Below, in pieces: positions 44,344 to 56,090 of a stretch of DNA of 64,000 bases. Under the pieces are notes generated by a model, which was not told the origin of the DNA, searched no databases, and saw only the letters and a program-made list of their open reading frames with translations. Source of the DNA: Betaproteobacteria bacterium (GTDB lineage: Bacteria; Pseudomonadota; Gammaproteobacteria; Burkholderiales; Burkholderiaceae_C); contig JADIZZ010000002.1 in NCBI GenBank assembly GCA_016704535.1, positions 558,001-622,000 on the forward strand, in the 5' to 3' direction. The translations under genes and the position numbers were made by a program. How positions within the stretch are numbered: the first letter of the stretch is position 1; every line of letters starts with the position of its first letter.

Positions 44344-44440
44344 CCGAGGAGCGTTGCGACGGTGGCCATCATGGTCCGCTGCCAGGCTCGGGCCCCCGTC
44401 GTCGCGTGTCCGCACGCGCCAGGGCCGCAACTGCGCTCGC
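44344..44440 (+). promoter_or_regulatory. SAH (S-adenosylhomocysteine) riboswitch upstream of metH
   Basis: The leader contains CCGAGGAGCGTTGCGAC (44344-44360), GCCAGGCTCGG (44381-44391; base-pairs with the first part), and AACTGCGCTC (44429-44438; pairs with GAGCG to close the pseudoknot). These are the conserved blocks, order and spacing of the SAH riboswitch class, which turns on genes of the SAM cycle such as metH and ahcY when SAH accumulates. Confidence 0.85.
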
Positions 44441-44476
44441 TCCCCCACCGCCTTCAGGCCCCGGAGTGACTGCAGC

Positions 44477-47200
<2,724 letters not shown>

Positions 47201-47215
47201 GATGGCGCCCATTGC

Positions 47216-49269
47216 ATGTCCGCCCCCGTCTCCCTGAACAACGCCCAGATGGAAGCCGTGCACCACCTGCACGGCCCCTGCCTGGTGCTGGCCGGCGCGG
47301 GCTCGGGCAAGACGCGCGTCATCGTGCACAAGATCGGGCGCCTGCTGCAGAGCGGACTGGAGCCCAAGCAGATCGCGGCAATCACCTTCACCAACAAGGC
47401 CGCGGCCGAGATGCGCGAGCGCGCCAAGGCCCTGGTGGGCCCAAAGGCCGCGAGAGACCTGGCCGTGAGCACATTTCACAGCCTGGGCGTGCGCCTGCTG
47501 CGCAGCGACGGTGAACGGGTCGGCCTGAAGTCCAACTTCAGCATCCTGGACAGCGACGACGTGCTGGGCGTGGTGCGTGACGCCGGCGGCACCACCGACG
47601 CGGCGCTGGCCAAGCGTTGGCAATGGACCATCAGCCTGTGGAAGAACCAGGGCCTGGATGCCGACGCCGCCGAAAGCGCGGCCACGACCGCCGACGAACG
47701 AGTGGCGGCCCGCGTGATGCGTCGCGTGCAAGAGCGCCTGACGGCCTACCAGGCGGTGGACTTCGACGACCTCATCGGCCAGCCGCTGGCGCTGCTACGG
47801 CGGGATGCCGAGGTGCGCGCCAAGTGGCAGGCGCAGTTCCGCCACGTGCTCGTCGACGAGTATCAGGACACCAACGCGGTGCAGTACGACCTGCTCAAGC
47901 AGCTGGTGGGTGAACGCGGCATCTTCACCGCCGTGGGCGACGATGACCAGAGCATCTACGGCTGGCGCGGCGCCACCATCGACAACCTGAAGCGCCTGCC
48001 GGAGGACTTCCCGAAACTCAAGATCATCGCGCTGGAGCAGAACTACCGCAGCACCGGGCACATCCTGCGCGCGGCCAACGCGGTGATCGCGCAGAACCCG
48101 AAGATCTTCGAGAAGAAGCTGTGGAGCGAGTTCGGCGACGGTGAACCGGTGAAGCTGATCGACTGCGACAGCGAGGAACACGAGGCCGAGCGCGCGGTGT
48201 CGCGCATCCAGGCGCTGCGCAGCAACGACGGCCGCAACACCTTCGCGACTTTGCGGTGCTCTACCGCGCCAACCACCAGGCCAAGGTCTTCGAGCAGAAG
48301 CTGCGCGCGGCGCAGATACCCTACAAAGTGAGTGGCGGGCAGAGCTACTTCGACCGTGCCGAGATCAAGGACCTGTGCGCCTGGCTGCGCCTGCTCGTCA
48401 ACCAGGACGACGACCCCGCCTTCCTGCGCGCAGCCACCACGCCCAAGCGCGGCATCGGTCACACCACGCTGGGCTCTTTGGGTGAGTTCGCGGTGAAGTG
48501 GAAGGTCAGCCTCTTCGAAGCGCTGTTCGCGCCCAGCCTCGCGGCCACGCTGAAGGGCAAGGCGGTGGAAGCCTTGCAGCAGTTCGGCCGTGACGTCAGT
48601 GAACTGGAGCATCGTGCGCGCCACACCACCGGTGCCGAAGGCGCGAGGACGCTGCTGCTGGGCTGGCTGAAGGACATCGGCTACGAACAGCACCTGCACG
48701 ACGGCGAAGACAGCGAGAAGCTCGCCGCCGCGCGCTGGGCCAACGTGCTCGACTTCGTCGACTGGATCGCCAAGCGCTGCGGCGGTGAGATCTTGCAGGA
48801 AGCCGGTTCCACCTTCGAGAGTGAAGGGCAGACAGTGCTGCAGGTGGCGCAGACCATCGCCGTCATCATCAGCCTGGCAGACCGCGCCGACGAGCAGGAC
48901 GTGGTGACGCTCTCTACCCTGCACGCCGCCAAAGGCCTGGAGTGGCCGCACGTGGTGCTGGCCGGCGTCAACGAAGGGCTGCTGCCTTTCCAGAGCGGCA
49001 GCGAGTCCGCCGAGCCGATGACACCCGAACGGCTGGAAGAAGAACGTCGGCTGATGTACGTGGGCATCACGCGTGCCCGCAGCACGCTGGTGGTGAGCAC
49101 GTTGCGCCGGCGCAAGAAGGGCCGTGACACCGTGCAGGCGATACCCAGCCGATTCATCGCCGAGATGAAGCTGGACGAGCAGGTGGCCAAGGAAGACCCG
49201 CGTGAGCGGTTGAAGAAGCTGCGCGCCGGGCTGGTGGCCCGCGAGGCGGCGAAGGTGCCGCCGGTTTGA
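47216..49269 (+). pseudogene. rep: Rep-type ATP-dependent 3'-5' DNA helicase, single frameshift
   Basis: UvrD/Rep family helicase of about 680 residues in two frames. The first (47216 to about 48245) holds Walker A GAGSGKT, VDEYQDTN and the QSIYGWRG motif; the second (from about 48245 to 49269) begins FAVLYRANHQAKVFEQKLR and holds the C-terminal helicase motifs (TLHAAKGLEW, EEERRLMYVGITRA). The break is near 48240-48250, where one base seems missing after AACACCTTCGC: adding a C restores the family sequence across the junction. It may be a real loss or a sequencing error; the rest of the gene shows no decay. The gene follows metH by 15 bases. Confidence 0.8.
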
Positions 49270-49344
49270 GCGTTGCCGCCGGGGGCAGGTTGCGGCCCTA
49301 TGCCGACGTTCAGCGTCCGCTTTTGCGCGTTGAGCCCGGTGGCA

Positions 49345-49577
49345 GCAAAGGGCTGTCCGGGCGGGGCGCGGCGTGCGACTGAAGCGGTCGGCGCTGCGCG
49401 CCGACTGCCCTGTGGTGCTCGGGTCCATGGCCCGGCGCATAACTCGCTGCGCTCACTTCGTTCGCTACGCTCAGACAGGATGCGCCAGAAGTGTCCACGA
49501 GGCGCGCTGCGCGCGCCATGAACCCTGCGCTCCGCGGCGCTTCACGCACCCCGCGCCCCGCCCGGACAGCCCTTTGC
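49345..49577. repeat. 27-bp perfect inverted repeat
   Basis: Arms at 49345-49371 and 49551-49577, starting GCAAAGGGCTGTCCGGGCGG on the left arm. The outer arms extend imperfectly for about 15 bases further inwards. Confidence 0.85.
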
Positions 49578-49764
49578 AGGAACCAGAGCGGGCACTCGGC
49601 GAGCGCCTCCTCCGTGGCTTGAGCGGCAGGCGGTGCCCGGCGGCGTCGCCGTGTGTGGCGCCGAGCAGCGCAGTCTTGAGGGGCGGCGCGCGCAGCTGCC
49701 TCGTGAACTGACTTGCCGCATCCTGTCTGAGCGTAGCGAACGAAGTGAGCGCAGCGAGTTATGC
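49437..49764. repeat. 48-bp perfect inverted repeat
   Basis: Arms at 49437-49484 and 49717-49764, each containing the TCGCTGCGCTCACTTCGTTC core. Flanks of both arms are also imperfectly inverted for about 30 bases. The left arm lies inside the 27-bp inverted repeat, so the two are interleaved. Confidence 0.85.
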
Positions 49765-49915
49765 GGCACGCCCTCAAGGCGAGCAGCGCAGGGCAGCCTG
49801 AGCGAAGCGAAGGCCGCCACAGTCGGCGATGTCGTCGGGCACCGCCTGCCGCGACCGGCACAAGTCGTCGAGCGCAGAGAGCAGGCACCCACCAACGTCA
49901 GCACTGGGCCGAGCT

Positions 49916-50045
49916 TGTGTGAAAACTCGGCCGACGTGCAATTTCCGGGGTCATCGAACCCCTCCCGCGATGCCGATCGTCGATCCTGGGCCGTTCTGGA
50001 AGGTCGACTTTGCGCTCGACCACGCGATGACCGAGTTTTCACACA
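49916..50045. mobile_element. MITE-like 130-bp element
   Basis: Flanked by perfect 15-bp inverted repeats TGTGTGAAAACTCGG (49916-49930) and CCGAGTTTTCACACA (50031-50045). It encodes nothing, and the termini look like those of a DNA transposon. I could not see a clear target duplication. The parent element is not in the window. Confidence 0.5.
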
Positions 50046-50321
50046 GCCTTATATGGACACCGCCCAGTTTGCCAAGCTGATTTTCGTGTGACGCCTCAAC
50101 GAGGTACTGGCTGCAGTCTTATATCCGGCCTTGTCTTGCAAGCCGAAGCCTGCGGGCCCTGATGGATTTCGCCAAGAACGTCCTCATCTCGACCGCGTGC
50201 TTCGAAGCACAAGGCCGTGTTCAGGTTTGCGTTCTCGCGGTCCGACCTGTCTTGCCATCACATTCGAATCAACCTCAGCAACCAATCCTTGGTACTGCTG
50301 CTGACTACGCTGGTCGCATGC

Positions 50322-50545
50322 TCACGTAGTCGCGCCGGCCTGCCCGTGAGCAAGGATTGCCCACGCCGTTCGAGCCATCTTGCTGGCCACGGCCACTGCA
50401 GCTACGTTGGCCGGTCGTCGCTCCTGGATCGCGCTTTGCCATTGCGTCGGCACCTTGGTGTGGCACAGCACCGATCGGGCGCCGTGGATGAGCAGTGTGC
50501 GCAGATATGGGTCCCCTCGCTTCGATATGGAACCCAGACGCACCT
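50322..50545 (-). pseudogene. IS110-family transposase, C-terminal part
   Basis: The remaining C terminus, RLGSISKRGDPYLRTLLIHGARSVL to AWAILAHGQAG, is the conserved serine-containing end of IS1111-type transposases. It ends in a stop at 50322. Confidence 0.8.
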
Positions 50546-51829
50546 TGACCTTGCCCTCGTTCGACGTAGTCCATAGCCACTCGGTTACGCGGCTTTCTTC
50601 GCCTGGCCCGCGTGCCAGTTTGCTTCGAACCTCATCGGGCTGACGTAGCCTAACGTGGAGTGAAGTCTGTGATGGTTGTAGAACGTCAACCAGTCGATCA
50701 CCTCATCCATCGCCTCGCTGGGTGGCGAACTTCTTGCCAACAGCCGGCCCACTTTCAGGCTTCCCCCAGGCTTTCCGTCGGCGCATTGTCCCAGCAGTTG
50801 CCCTGCGACTCATCGACGACAGCATGCCGTAGCTGGCCAGCGCGTCCTGGAACAGTGGCTGCAGTATTGGCTGCCGCGGTCCGAGTGGAAGACCAATCCT
50901 GGCGCCGGGTGCCGCCTGAACCACGCCATGCGCGCGCGTCTGTCACCAGGCTGGCCTGCATGGCGGCTGCATGCTCCAGCCCACCACCTGACGGCTGAAC
51001 AGGTCAATCACCGCCAGGACAGCCAGCCTTCGTCGGTGGCGATGTAGGTGATGTCGCTGCTCCAGACCCGGTCGGGCTCCGGCGGCGTGAAGTCACGCGC
51101 CAGCAAGTTCTCAGCGATCGGCAGATCGTGCTTGCTGTCGGTCGTCACGACGAACTTCCTCTTGCTGCGCGCCTTGATGCCGTGCGTGTGCATCAGTCGC
51201 TGCACCCGGTCTTTGCCCACGCGAATGCCTCGCGCCAACAGTTCCTTCCATATCCCGGCCAGCCGTATTCGCCTTTGACCTCGGCGTAGATTGCTCGGAT
51301 GTGGGCCAGTAGGGCCTCGTTGCTGAGTCGGCCGCCACCAGGCTGGCTGGGCTGGCTCGTGCGGCGCCGGCGCTGATGCTCGAAGTAGCCGCTCGTGCTC
51401 ACGCCCAGCACGTCGCACGTCAAGGTGACTGGCCGCAGCCTTGTTCTTGGCGATCCAGGCGTACTTCACAGCGATTCCTTTGCAAAGTACGCCGTCGCTT
51501 TTTAGGATGTCGCGCTCCATCTTCACGCGGGCCAGCTCAGCACGCAGTCGTGCCAGCTCCATCTGCTCGGCGCTCACCGGTCGTTCGCCGGCGCCCTGCA
51601 GTTCACCCTTCTCGGCCAGCCGAACCCAGTTACTCAGGGTCTGCTTGGGCATGCCCAACACCCGCGCCGTCACAGACGCTTCCTGCCCGGCCTTGACCAG
51701 CCGAACGGCCTCCAACGAACTCCAGCGTGTACCGCGCGGTGCTGGTCCTGACTCTTCTTGCTCATCTTTCGTGCTCCATGAATGCATTTTCAGCTTCAGC
51801 TATGGAGTACGTTTTTCGGGGCAAGGTCA
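50546..51829 (-). mobile_element. IS3-family insertion sequence
   Basis: 1284 bp with imperfect terminal inverted repeats starting TGACCTTGCCC (left TGACCTTGCCCTCG, right CGGGGCAAGGTCA) and a 3-bp target duplication CCT (50543-50545 and 51830-51832). TG...CA ends and a 3-bp duplication are typical of IS3. It lies inside an IS110 transposase gene. Confidence 0.9.
50590..51787 (-). pseudogene. IS3-family transposase (OrfA and OrfB), multiple frameshifts
   Basis: OrfA has a helix-turn-helix (SVTARVLGMPKQTLSNWVRLAEKG) and leucine-zipper region. OrfB shows the catalytic triad of the DDE family spread over three frames: D in SSDITYIATDEG, D in VFHSDRGSQYC and E in NCWDNAPTESL, then FYNHHRLHSTLGYVSPMRFE at the C terminus. 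At least four frameshifts are present besides the programmed OrfA-OrfB one, so the element is not active as written. Confidence 0.8.
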
Positions 51830-52608
51830 CCTTTCCTCCTGTGCCGCTCTGGCGAGGCACGAGTCCCAGGAATGCAGCAAATTCGCGGCCGGACTTGAAC
51901 GTCGCGGCATCGCCCATGGTCGCTACCAGCGCCGTCGCGGTCAGGCGACCGATGCCAGGTACTTCGGAGATAGCCCGGCAGGCAGCGTCCTGCTTCTGCC
52001 AGGCGCCGATACGGTGCTCAAGTTGATCGATCTCCGCCTGCAGTCCTTCGATGCGCTTGAGCTGATCCTGGAGGCCACACATCAGCGCGCCCGGAAGGCT
52101 TCCTCAGTTCCACCATCCGCGACCGGATTTCCGCTAGACCAGCGACCCGGCCAGCTCGGAAGCTGGCGCCGAATTCGTACAGCAATCCACGCAGCTGATT
52201 CACTTGCATCGTCCTGAACTTGATCAACAGCGACCGGATGCGATGCAGGCTCAACATTGCCTGTTGGTCCTCCGTCTTCGCCGCCACGGTTCGCATGCCC
52301 GGCTGCTGCACAGCCGTCCAGATGGCACGCGCATCCGCCGCGTCAGTCTTGTTCGTCTGCACGAAGGGTCGAATGAACTTGGCGTGCAGGAGGACAACTT
52401 CGTGCCCCAACGACTTGATCTTGCGCGCCCACCAGTGCGCACTGCCACAGGCCTCCAGAGCGACTCGACCCGGAGGCCGTCGGCTCAGGTACTGGATCAA
52501 GTCATTGCGCCCGAACCGGCGGCTCACGATCTCACCAGAATCACCGTCGACCCAGTACATCTGGAACACTCGCTTGGCTACATCTAGTCCGTACGTCGTG
52601 GCAGGCAT
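51830..52608 (-). pseudogene. IS110-family transposase, N-terminal part
   Basis: Begins ATG 52608 (MPATTYGLDVAKRVFQMYWVD). The RuvC-like acidic residues are recognisable (YGLDVAK; ALEACGSAHWWARKI; NKTDAADARAIWTA). One frameshift near 52100, apparently two missing bases in short homopolymers, separates it from the frame reading LKRIEGLQAEIDQLEHRIGAW and VPGIGRLTATALVATMGD. It ends at the IS3 insertion. Confidence 0.8.
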
Positions 52609-52777
52609 CTCGGGACCTCCGTTCTGCAAGGGGTGGTTGTCGAGTCACCACTCTGGCACACGAGCCCCACCACACTGCTCGCCCCGCCGATGGCTCACGT
52701 CGGAGAAGGGGCGGTGTCCATTCCATCTCGGCCGAAAGCGGACCGCACCATGCGCAGTCCGGATCCGAGCGATTGGG

Positions 52778-53941
52778 CTACGACGGCAGGAAGTCCACCG
52801 GCCAGGTGACGACCATCACGTCCACGTCCTTGGCGCCGAAGTCGAACTGGCGGATGCGCGCCAGCAGCTTGCTCTCCAGTTCCGCGGCCTTGAGCTCGCT
52901 GCTGACGATGCGCAAGCCCTCGACGCTGCCGGCGGGCGATATCTTCAGTTCCAGCACCACCTTGCCCTGCAGCGCCGGGTCGTCGCGCAGTGCGCGGTTG
53001 TAGAGAGCGTAGATCGCACCCTTGTTGCGCTCGAAGACGAGCTTGATGTCCTCGATGCTGCGGCTGGACTTGCCGCTGCTGCCCTTGGCCAGCGTGCCGC
53101 CCTTGCCGCCACCGCCGCCGAAACCGCTGCCGCTGCCCGTGCCGGCGCGCGCGCCGCCGCCACCCGGGCCGCCACCGCCACCACCGCCGGCCACGCCTTC
53201 CACCAGCGTGGTGGTGCGGCCGGCCAGGCCGCCGCCGCCGGTGTTGCGGCTGTAGGCTGCGGTGTTGATGCCGCCGCTGCCGTTGGTGGCGTTGCTGGTG
53301 ATCAGCGCACGCACCGGCACGCCGGCCTCGGTGCCGGCGCCGACGCCCACGCCCACGCCGGTGCCCACACCGGGGCCGGACTTGATGTCCTGGCGCAATT
53401 GCACCGCAGCCGGGGCGCCGCTCAGGTCGGCGAGTTCGTTCTTCATCGCCAGCAGGCCCACGCCGCTGGCCTTGCGACGCGCGTTGTCCAGCGCCACTTC
53501 ACCGGGCGGCTTGCCTTCGATGGGCCGGCGCGCCTCGGGCACCGGCGCGGCCTTCTTCGGTGGCGTGGGCGGGGCCGGCGTGTCCTTGGCCGCTTCGGGT
53601 TTGGCCTGTGCCAGTTCGGTGGCGGCGTCGGGCTTGGGCGGTGGGGGCGCGGGCGGTGTGGGCTGGCGTTCCAGAAGCAGGCGCGCCATCGGCGGCGGCA
53701 GCGGCTGCGACTCGGTGCGCTCGGCCTTGCGCATCGGCACGAAGGGCAGCACGATGGCCAGCAGCAGCACCAGCGCGCCGATGCGTTTGAGGATGCGGCG
53801 GAAGCGCTGCTCGTCCTCGGCCGAGACGGCCCAGGGCAGTTCCGCGGCGCGGCGCGCCAGGCCGGCCAGCGCCGGCAGGCCACCGGCGGGCAGCGCCGGG
53901 TGCGGCATCGACGGGAAGGCGAAGGTGGCGGCGGCGCCCAT
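52778..53941 (-). CDS. AgmX/PglI C-terminal domain protein, TonB-like
   Basis: 387-residue envelope protein. One membrane segment (about residues 53-70) is followed by a Pro/Ala-rich periplasm-spanning region, a Gly-rich stretch (about 230-270) and the conserved C-terminal domain (about 285-385; SRSIEDIKLVFERNKGAIYALYNRAL) shared with the myxobacterial AgmX/PglI proteins. It probably transmits motion or force from the ExbBD motor to the outer envelope. It is the last gene of the operon; its start overlaps the stop of the ExbD gene (TGATG). A GTG one codon earlier is also possible. Confidence 0.85.
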   Translation of the reverse strand: MGAAATFAFPSMPHPALPAGGLPALAGLARRAAELPWAVSAEDEQRFRRILKRIGALVLLLAIVLPFVPMRKAERTESQPLPPPMARLLLERQPTPPAPPPPKPDAATELAQAKPEAAKDTPAPPTPPKKAAPVPEARRPIEGKPPGEVALDNARRKASGVGLLAMKNELADLSGAPAAVQLRQDIKSGPGVGTGVGVGVGAGTEAGVPVRALITSNATNGSGGINTAAYSRNTGGGGLAGRTTTLVEGVAGGGGGGGPGGGGARAGTGSGSGFGGGGGKGGTLAKGSSGKSSRSIEDIKLVFERNKGAIYALYNRALRDDPALQGKVVLELKISPAGSVEGLRIVSSELKAAELESKLLARIRQFDFGAKDVDVMVVTWPVDFLPS

Positions 53942-54450
53942 CACGCGTCCATCCGCTGCCGCACGGCAAACGACACATCGCTGAAACCGGCCCTCGCGCA
54001 GGTGGCCATCACCTTGCGCAGCAGCTGGTAGGGGATGTCCTTGTCGGCCATGATGGTGATGGCGTGGCCGTCGCTCTGGATCTTGTCGCGGTTCTCGGCG
54101 CGTACCACCGGGCGCGCGGCCAGCAGGTCGAGTTCGGCCTTCAGCCCGGGGATCAGGTCGTCCTTGCCGGCCATGGCCTCGCTGACCAGCGCCACGCGCC
54201 GGCCGGCGGCCAGGATCTCGTCACCGGCCACCACCAGCACCACGGTGTCCTTGGGCTGCTGGTTGCTGTTGGCCAGCGGCAGCGCCACGGCCTTCGGGCT
54301 GACCAGGCTCTCCACGCCGCTGGCACTGGACAGCAGGAAGAAGATGAGGATCGTGAAGACGTCGATCAGCGCCACGAGGTTCATGTCCATCGCGGTGTTG
54401 TTGCGCGCCTTGCGCTGGGCGCGTTTTTCCAGCGGGGTCAGCGTGCTCAT
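53941..54450 (-). CDS. ExbD/TolR-family protein
   Basis: 169-residue inner-membrane protein with one N-terminal membrane helix (MNLVALIDVFTILIFFLLSS) and a periplasmic domain. The membrane Asp that carries protons in ExbD, TolR and MotB-like stators is present (D30). It overlaps its upstream ExbD neighbour by one base (TGATG) and the AgmX gene downstream. Confidence 0.9.
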   Translation of the reverse strand: MSTLTPLEKRAQRKARNNTAMDMNLVALIDVFTILIFFLLSSASGVESLVSPKAVALPLANSNQQPKDTVVLVVAGDEILAAGRRVALVSEAMAGKDDLIPGLKAELDLLAARPVVRAENRDKIQSDGHAITIMADKDIPYQLLRKVMATCARAGFSDVSFAVRQRMDA

Positions 54451-54989
54451 CAGCTGTTCCCCTTGGTCGGCGCTGCTGCCGCGGCCTTCAACGTCTTGCC
54501 GTCCTTCACCAGCGGCGCGTCGCCCACCGAGATGTTCGGGAACAGTTCGGCGCGCACGACCTTCGGCCCCTGTGCGGTGACCGTGCCGCGCACCGCGTCC
54601 ATCACCTGCACCAGCTGGTCGTAGCTGGTGTCGGGTTCGGCCAGCAGCGTGGCCTCGCGCTTGTCGGGGAACTTGCCCTTGACCATCACCATCAGCGACT
54701 GCAAGGCCTTCACATCGTGCTCGGCACCCGTGCGCTCGATGCGCTGGATGAGGCCGCCGATGCGGTCACCCACCTCCAGCGCGTCCTTGCGGATCACCAC
54801 CTCGAGCTGCAGGTTGTCGACCTTGATCTGCTCCACCGCAGACTGTTGCGCAGGCAGCTGCAGGTCCATCACCGCCAGCCGCGTGAACACGGCGGTGGAC
54901 AGCAGGAAGGGCACCAGCACCACGATCAGGTTGATGAAGGCGGTGATCTCCAGGTGCGGCACTTCCTTGCGCAATCGGCGCGGTCTCAT
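54450..54989 (-). CDS. ExbD/TolR-family protein lacking the membrane aspartate
   Basis: 179-residue partner of the preceding ExbD-like protein, with a single N-terminal helix (LEITAFINLIVVLVPFLLST) and a periplasmic domain. Aligned with D30 of the other ExbD, the position is Asn (N20). It therefore probably cannot carry protons and may be structural or regulatory in a mixed stator. It starts 43 bases after the ExbB-like gene. Confidence 0.88.
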   Translation of the reverse strand: MRPRRLRKEVPHLEITAFINLIVVLVPFLLSTAVFTRLAVMDLQLPAQQSAVEQIKVDNLQLEVVIRKDALEVGDRIGGLIQRIERTGAEHDVKALQSLMVMVKGKFPDKREATLLAEPDTSYDQLVQVMDAVRGTVTAQGPKVVRAELFPNISVGDAPLVKDGKTLKAAAAAPTKGNS

Positions 54990-55032
54990 GGCGGCCCCTT
55001 GGTGTTCGAGTGCGTGTGCGTTCGAGGGGGGC

Positions 55033-55737
55033 TCAGTCGGCCGTGCCCATCGCCCGCATGCCGGGCGCCTGCTGAGGCTCGCGGTAGTCGCGGCCCTGCG
55101 ATTCGCCGGCCAGGCGCTGCACCAGGTTCAGGAAGGTGATCTTGGCGGCTTCCAGGCTGTCGACGATCTCGCTCGCACGCGCCTGCAGGAAGGCGTGGAT
55201 GAGCAGGAAGGGAATGGCCACCATCAGCGCGAAGGCCGTGTTGTTCATGGCCACCGAGATCGACGCGCTCAGCAGCTCGGCCTTCTCGGCCGGGTTCACC
55301 TGTGCCACCGCGGTGAAGCCCTTGATGAGGCCGATGATGGTGCCCAGCAGGCCCACCAGGGTGATGGTGTTGGCGAAGGTGGCGATGTAGTGGGTGCGCT
55401 TCTCCAGGCGCGGCACGATTTCCATCATGCCCTCCTCCATCGCGTGGTCGATGTCCTCGCGGCGGCGTGCGCTCTGCATGCGCGCCAGGCCGTGGGCGAC
55501 GATCTTGCCGATGGCCGCTTCGCTGCTGGCCACCGCGCCCGCGGCTTCCTTGAACTTGCCGCCTTGCAGCATGGGCAGCAGCTGGTCCCAGAGCCTGCGG
55601 TTCTCGCTGCGCGCGCGGCGCAGGAAAATGAACCGTTCGACGGCGATGGCCAGGCCGATGGTCATCATCGCCAGGCTGGGGTAGAGGAAGGGGCCGCAGT
55701 CGACGAAGAACTTGACGACGGTGTTGAAGGTGTTCAT
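55033..55737 (-). CDS. ExbB/TolQ/MotA-family proton-channel protein
   Basis: 234-residue inner-membrane protein with three membrane helices. The conserved core GLLGTIIGLIKGFTAVAQ and ISVAMNNTAFALMVAIPFLLIHAFLQAR includes the Thr-rich helices that line the proton path of TolQ/ExbB. ATG 55737 overlaps the stop of the preceding small gene (ATGA). It forms the motor with the two ExbD proteins. Confidence 0.92.
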   Translation of the reverse strand: MNTFNTVVKFFVDCGPFLYPSLAMMTIGLAIAVERFIFLRRARSENRRLWDQLLPMLQGGKFKEAAGAVASSEAAIGKIVAHGLARMQSARRREDIDHAMEEGMMEIVPRLEKRTHYIATFANTITLVGLLGTIIGLIKGFTAVAQVNPAEKAELLSASISVAMNNTAFALMVAIPFLLIHAFLQARASEIVDSLEAAKITFLNLVQRLAGESQGRDYREPQQAPGMRAMGTAD

Positions 55738-56090
55738 CGGGGGGCTCCGGTGGAGACGGGTGCGGGGTTGGCGGGAAGGGGCGGGGCAGTCGGGACTTCG
55801 GCCTTGGCGGCACGCGCCTGAAGCTGGCCGACGTAGTCGACCTGGCGGCGGAAGACCTCGCGGTCGACAGGCGCCAGTGCTTCGTCGAGCACGCTGTGCA
55901 CCGGGCGACCGTTCAGCTGGCCGGGCAGCGGCTTCTTCCACGGCACGATGTAGAGCACCTTGGGCAGCTCGCGGTTGCCCAGGATCTGCGTGCGGTCGAT
56001 GTCGGCGCGGTCTTGTGCGTGGGCGCCGGTGGCGCCCAGCAGCAGGGCCGCTGTCAGTGCGGATTTCAAGGCAGGCAACAGGTGTGTCAT
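55734..56090 (-). CDS. Small exported protein of the ExbBD/TPR operon
   Basis: 118-residue protein with a signal peptide (MTHLLPALKSALTAALLLGATGAHAQ) and a mature domain with ELPKVLYIVPWKKPLPGQ and PVDREVFRRQVDYVGQLQ. I do not recognise a named family. It overlaps both neighbours (ATGA with ExbB, four bases with the TPR gene), so it is an obligate part of the operon and probably a periplasmic component of the machine. Confidence 0.8.
   Translation of the reverse strand: MTHLLPALKSALTAALLLGATGAHAQDRADIDRTQILGNRELPKVLYIVPWKKPLPGQLNGRPVHSVLDEALAPVDREVFRRQVDYVGQLQARAAKAEVPTAPPLPANPAPVSTGAPR

Larger units (their letters stand above)
49270..49915. other. Repeat-rich intergenic region
   Basis: No gene recognised. 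It contains two long-range inverted repeats (listed separately) and many short stretches of the type TCGCTGCGCTCA. Small open frames here are composition artefacts; one plus-strand frame reads the repeat as SERSERSERSE. Confidence 0.5.
50322..52608 (-). mobile_element. IS110-family (probably IS1111-group) element interrupted by an IS3 element
   Basis: The transposase part runs from 52608 down to 50322 and is split by the IS3-family insertion 50546-51829. Removing the insertion and one copy of the CCT duplication joins GTGGKV to RLGSISKRGDPYLRT, the expected IS110 sequence. The full element extends somewhat beyond both coding ends; about 170 bases of non-coding sequence remain before the AgmX/PglI gene at 52778. 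Confidence 0.8.

Noticed and set aside
49345..49764. CRISPR array
   Set aside because: The repeats are inverted, two copies only, with no regular spacers and no cas genes in the window.
49633..50091. Coding frame reading SERSERSERSE
   Set aside because: It is the translation of the 48-bp inverted repeat and flanking non-coding DNA.
51008..51787. Intact IS3 transposase using only programmed frameshifting
   Set aside because: The DDE residues lie in three different frames and OrfA is itself interrupted, which exceeds one programmed shift.
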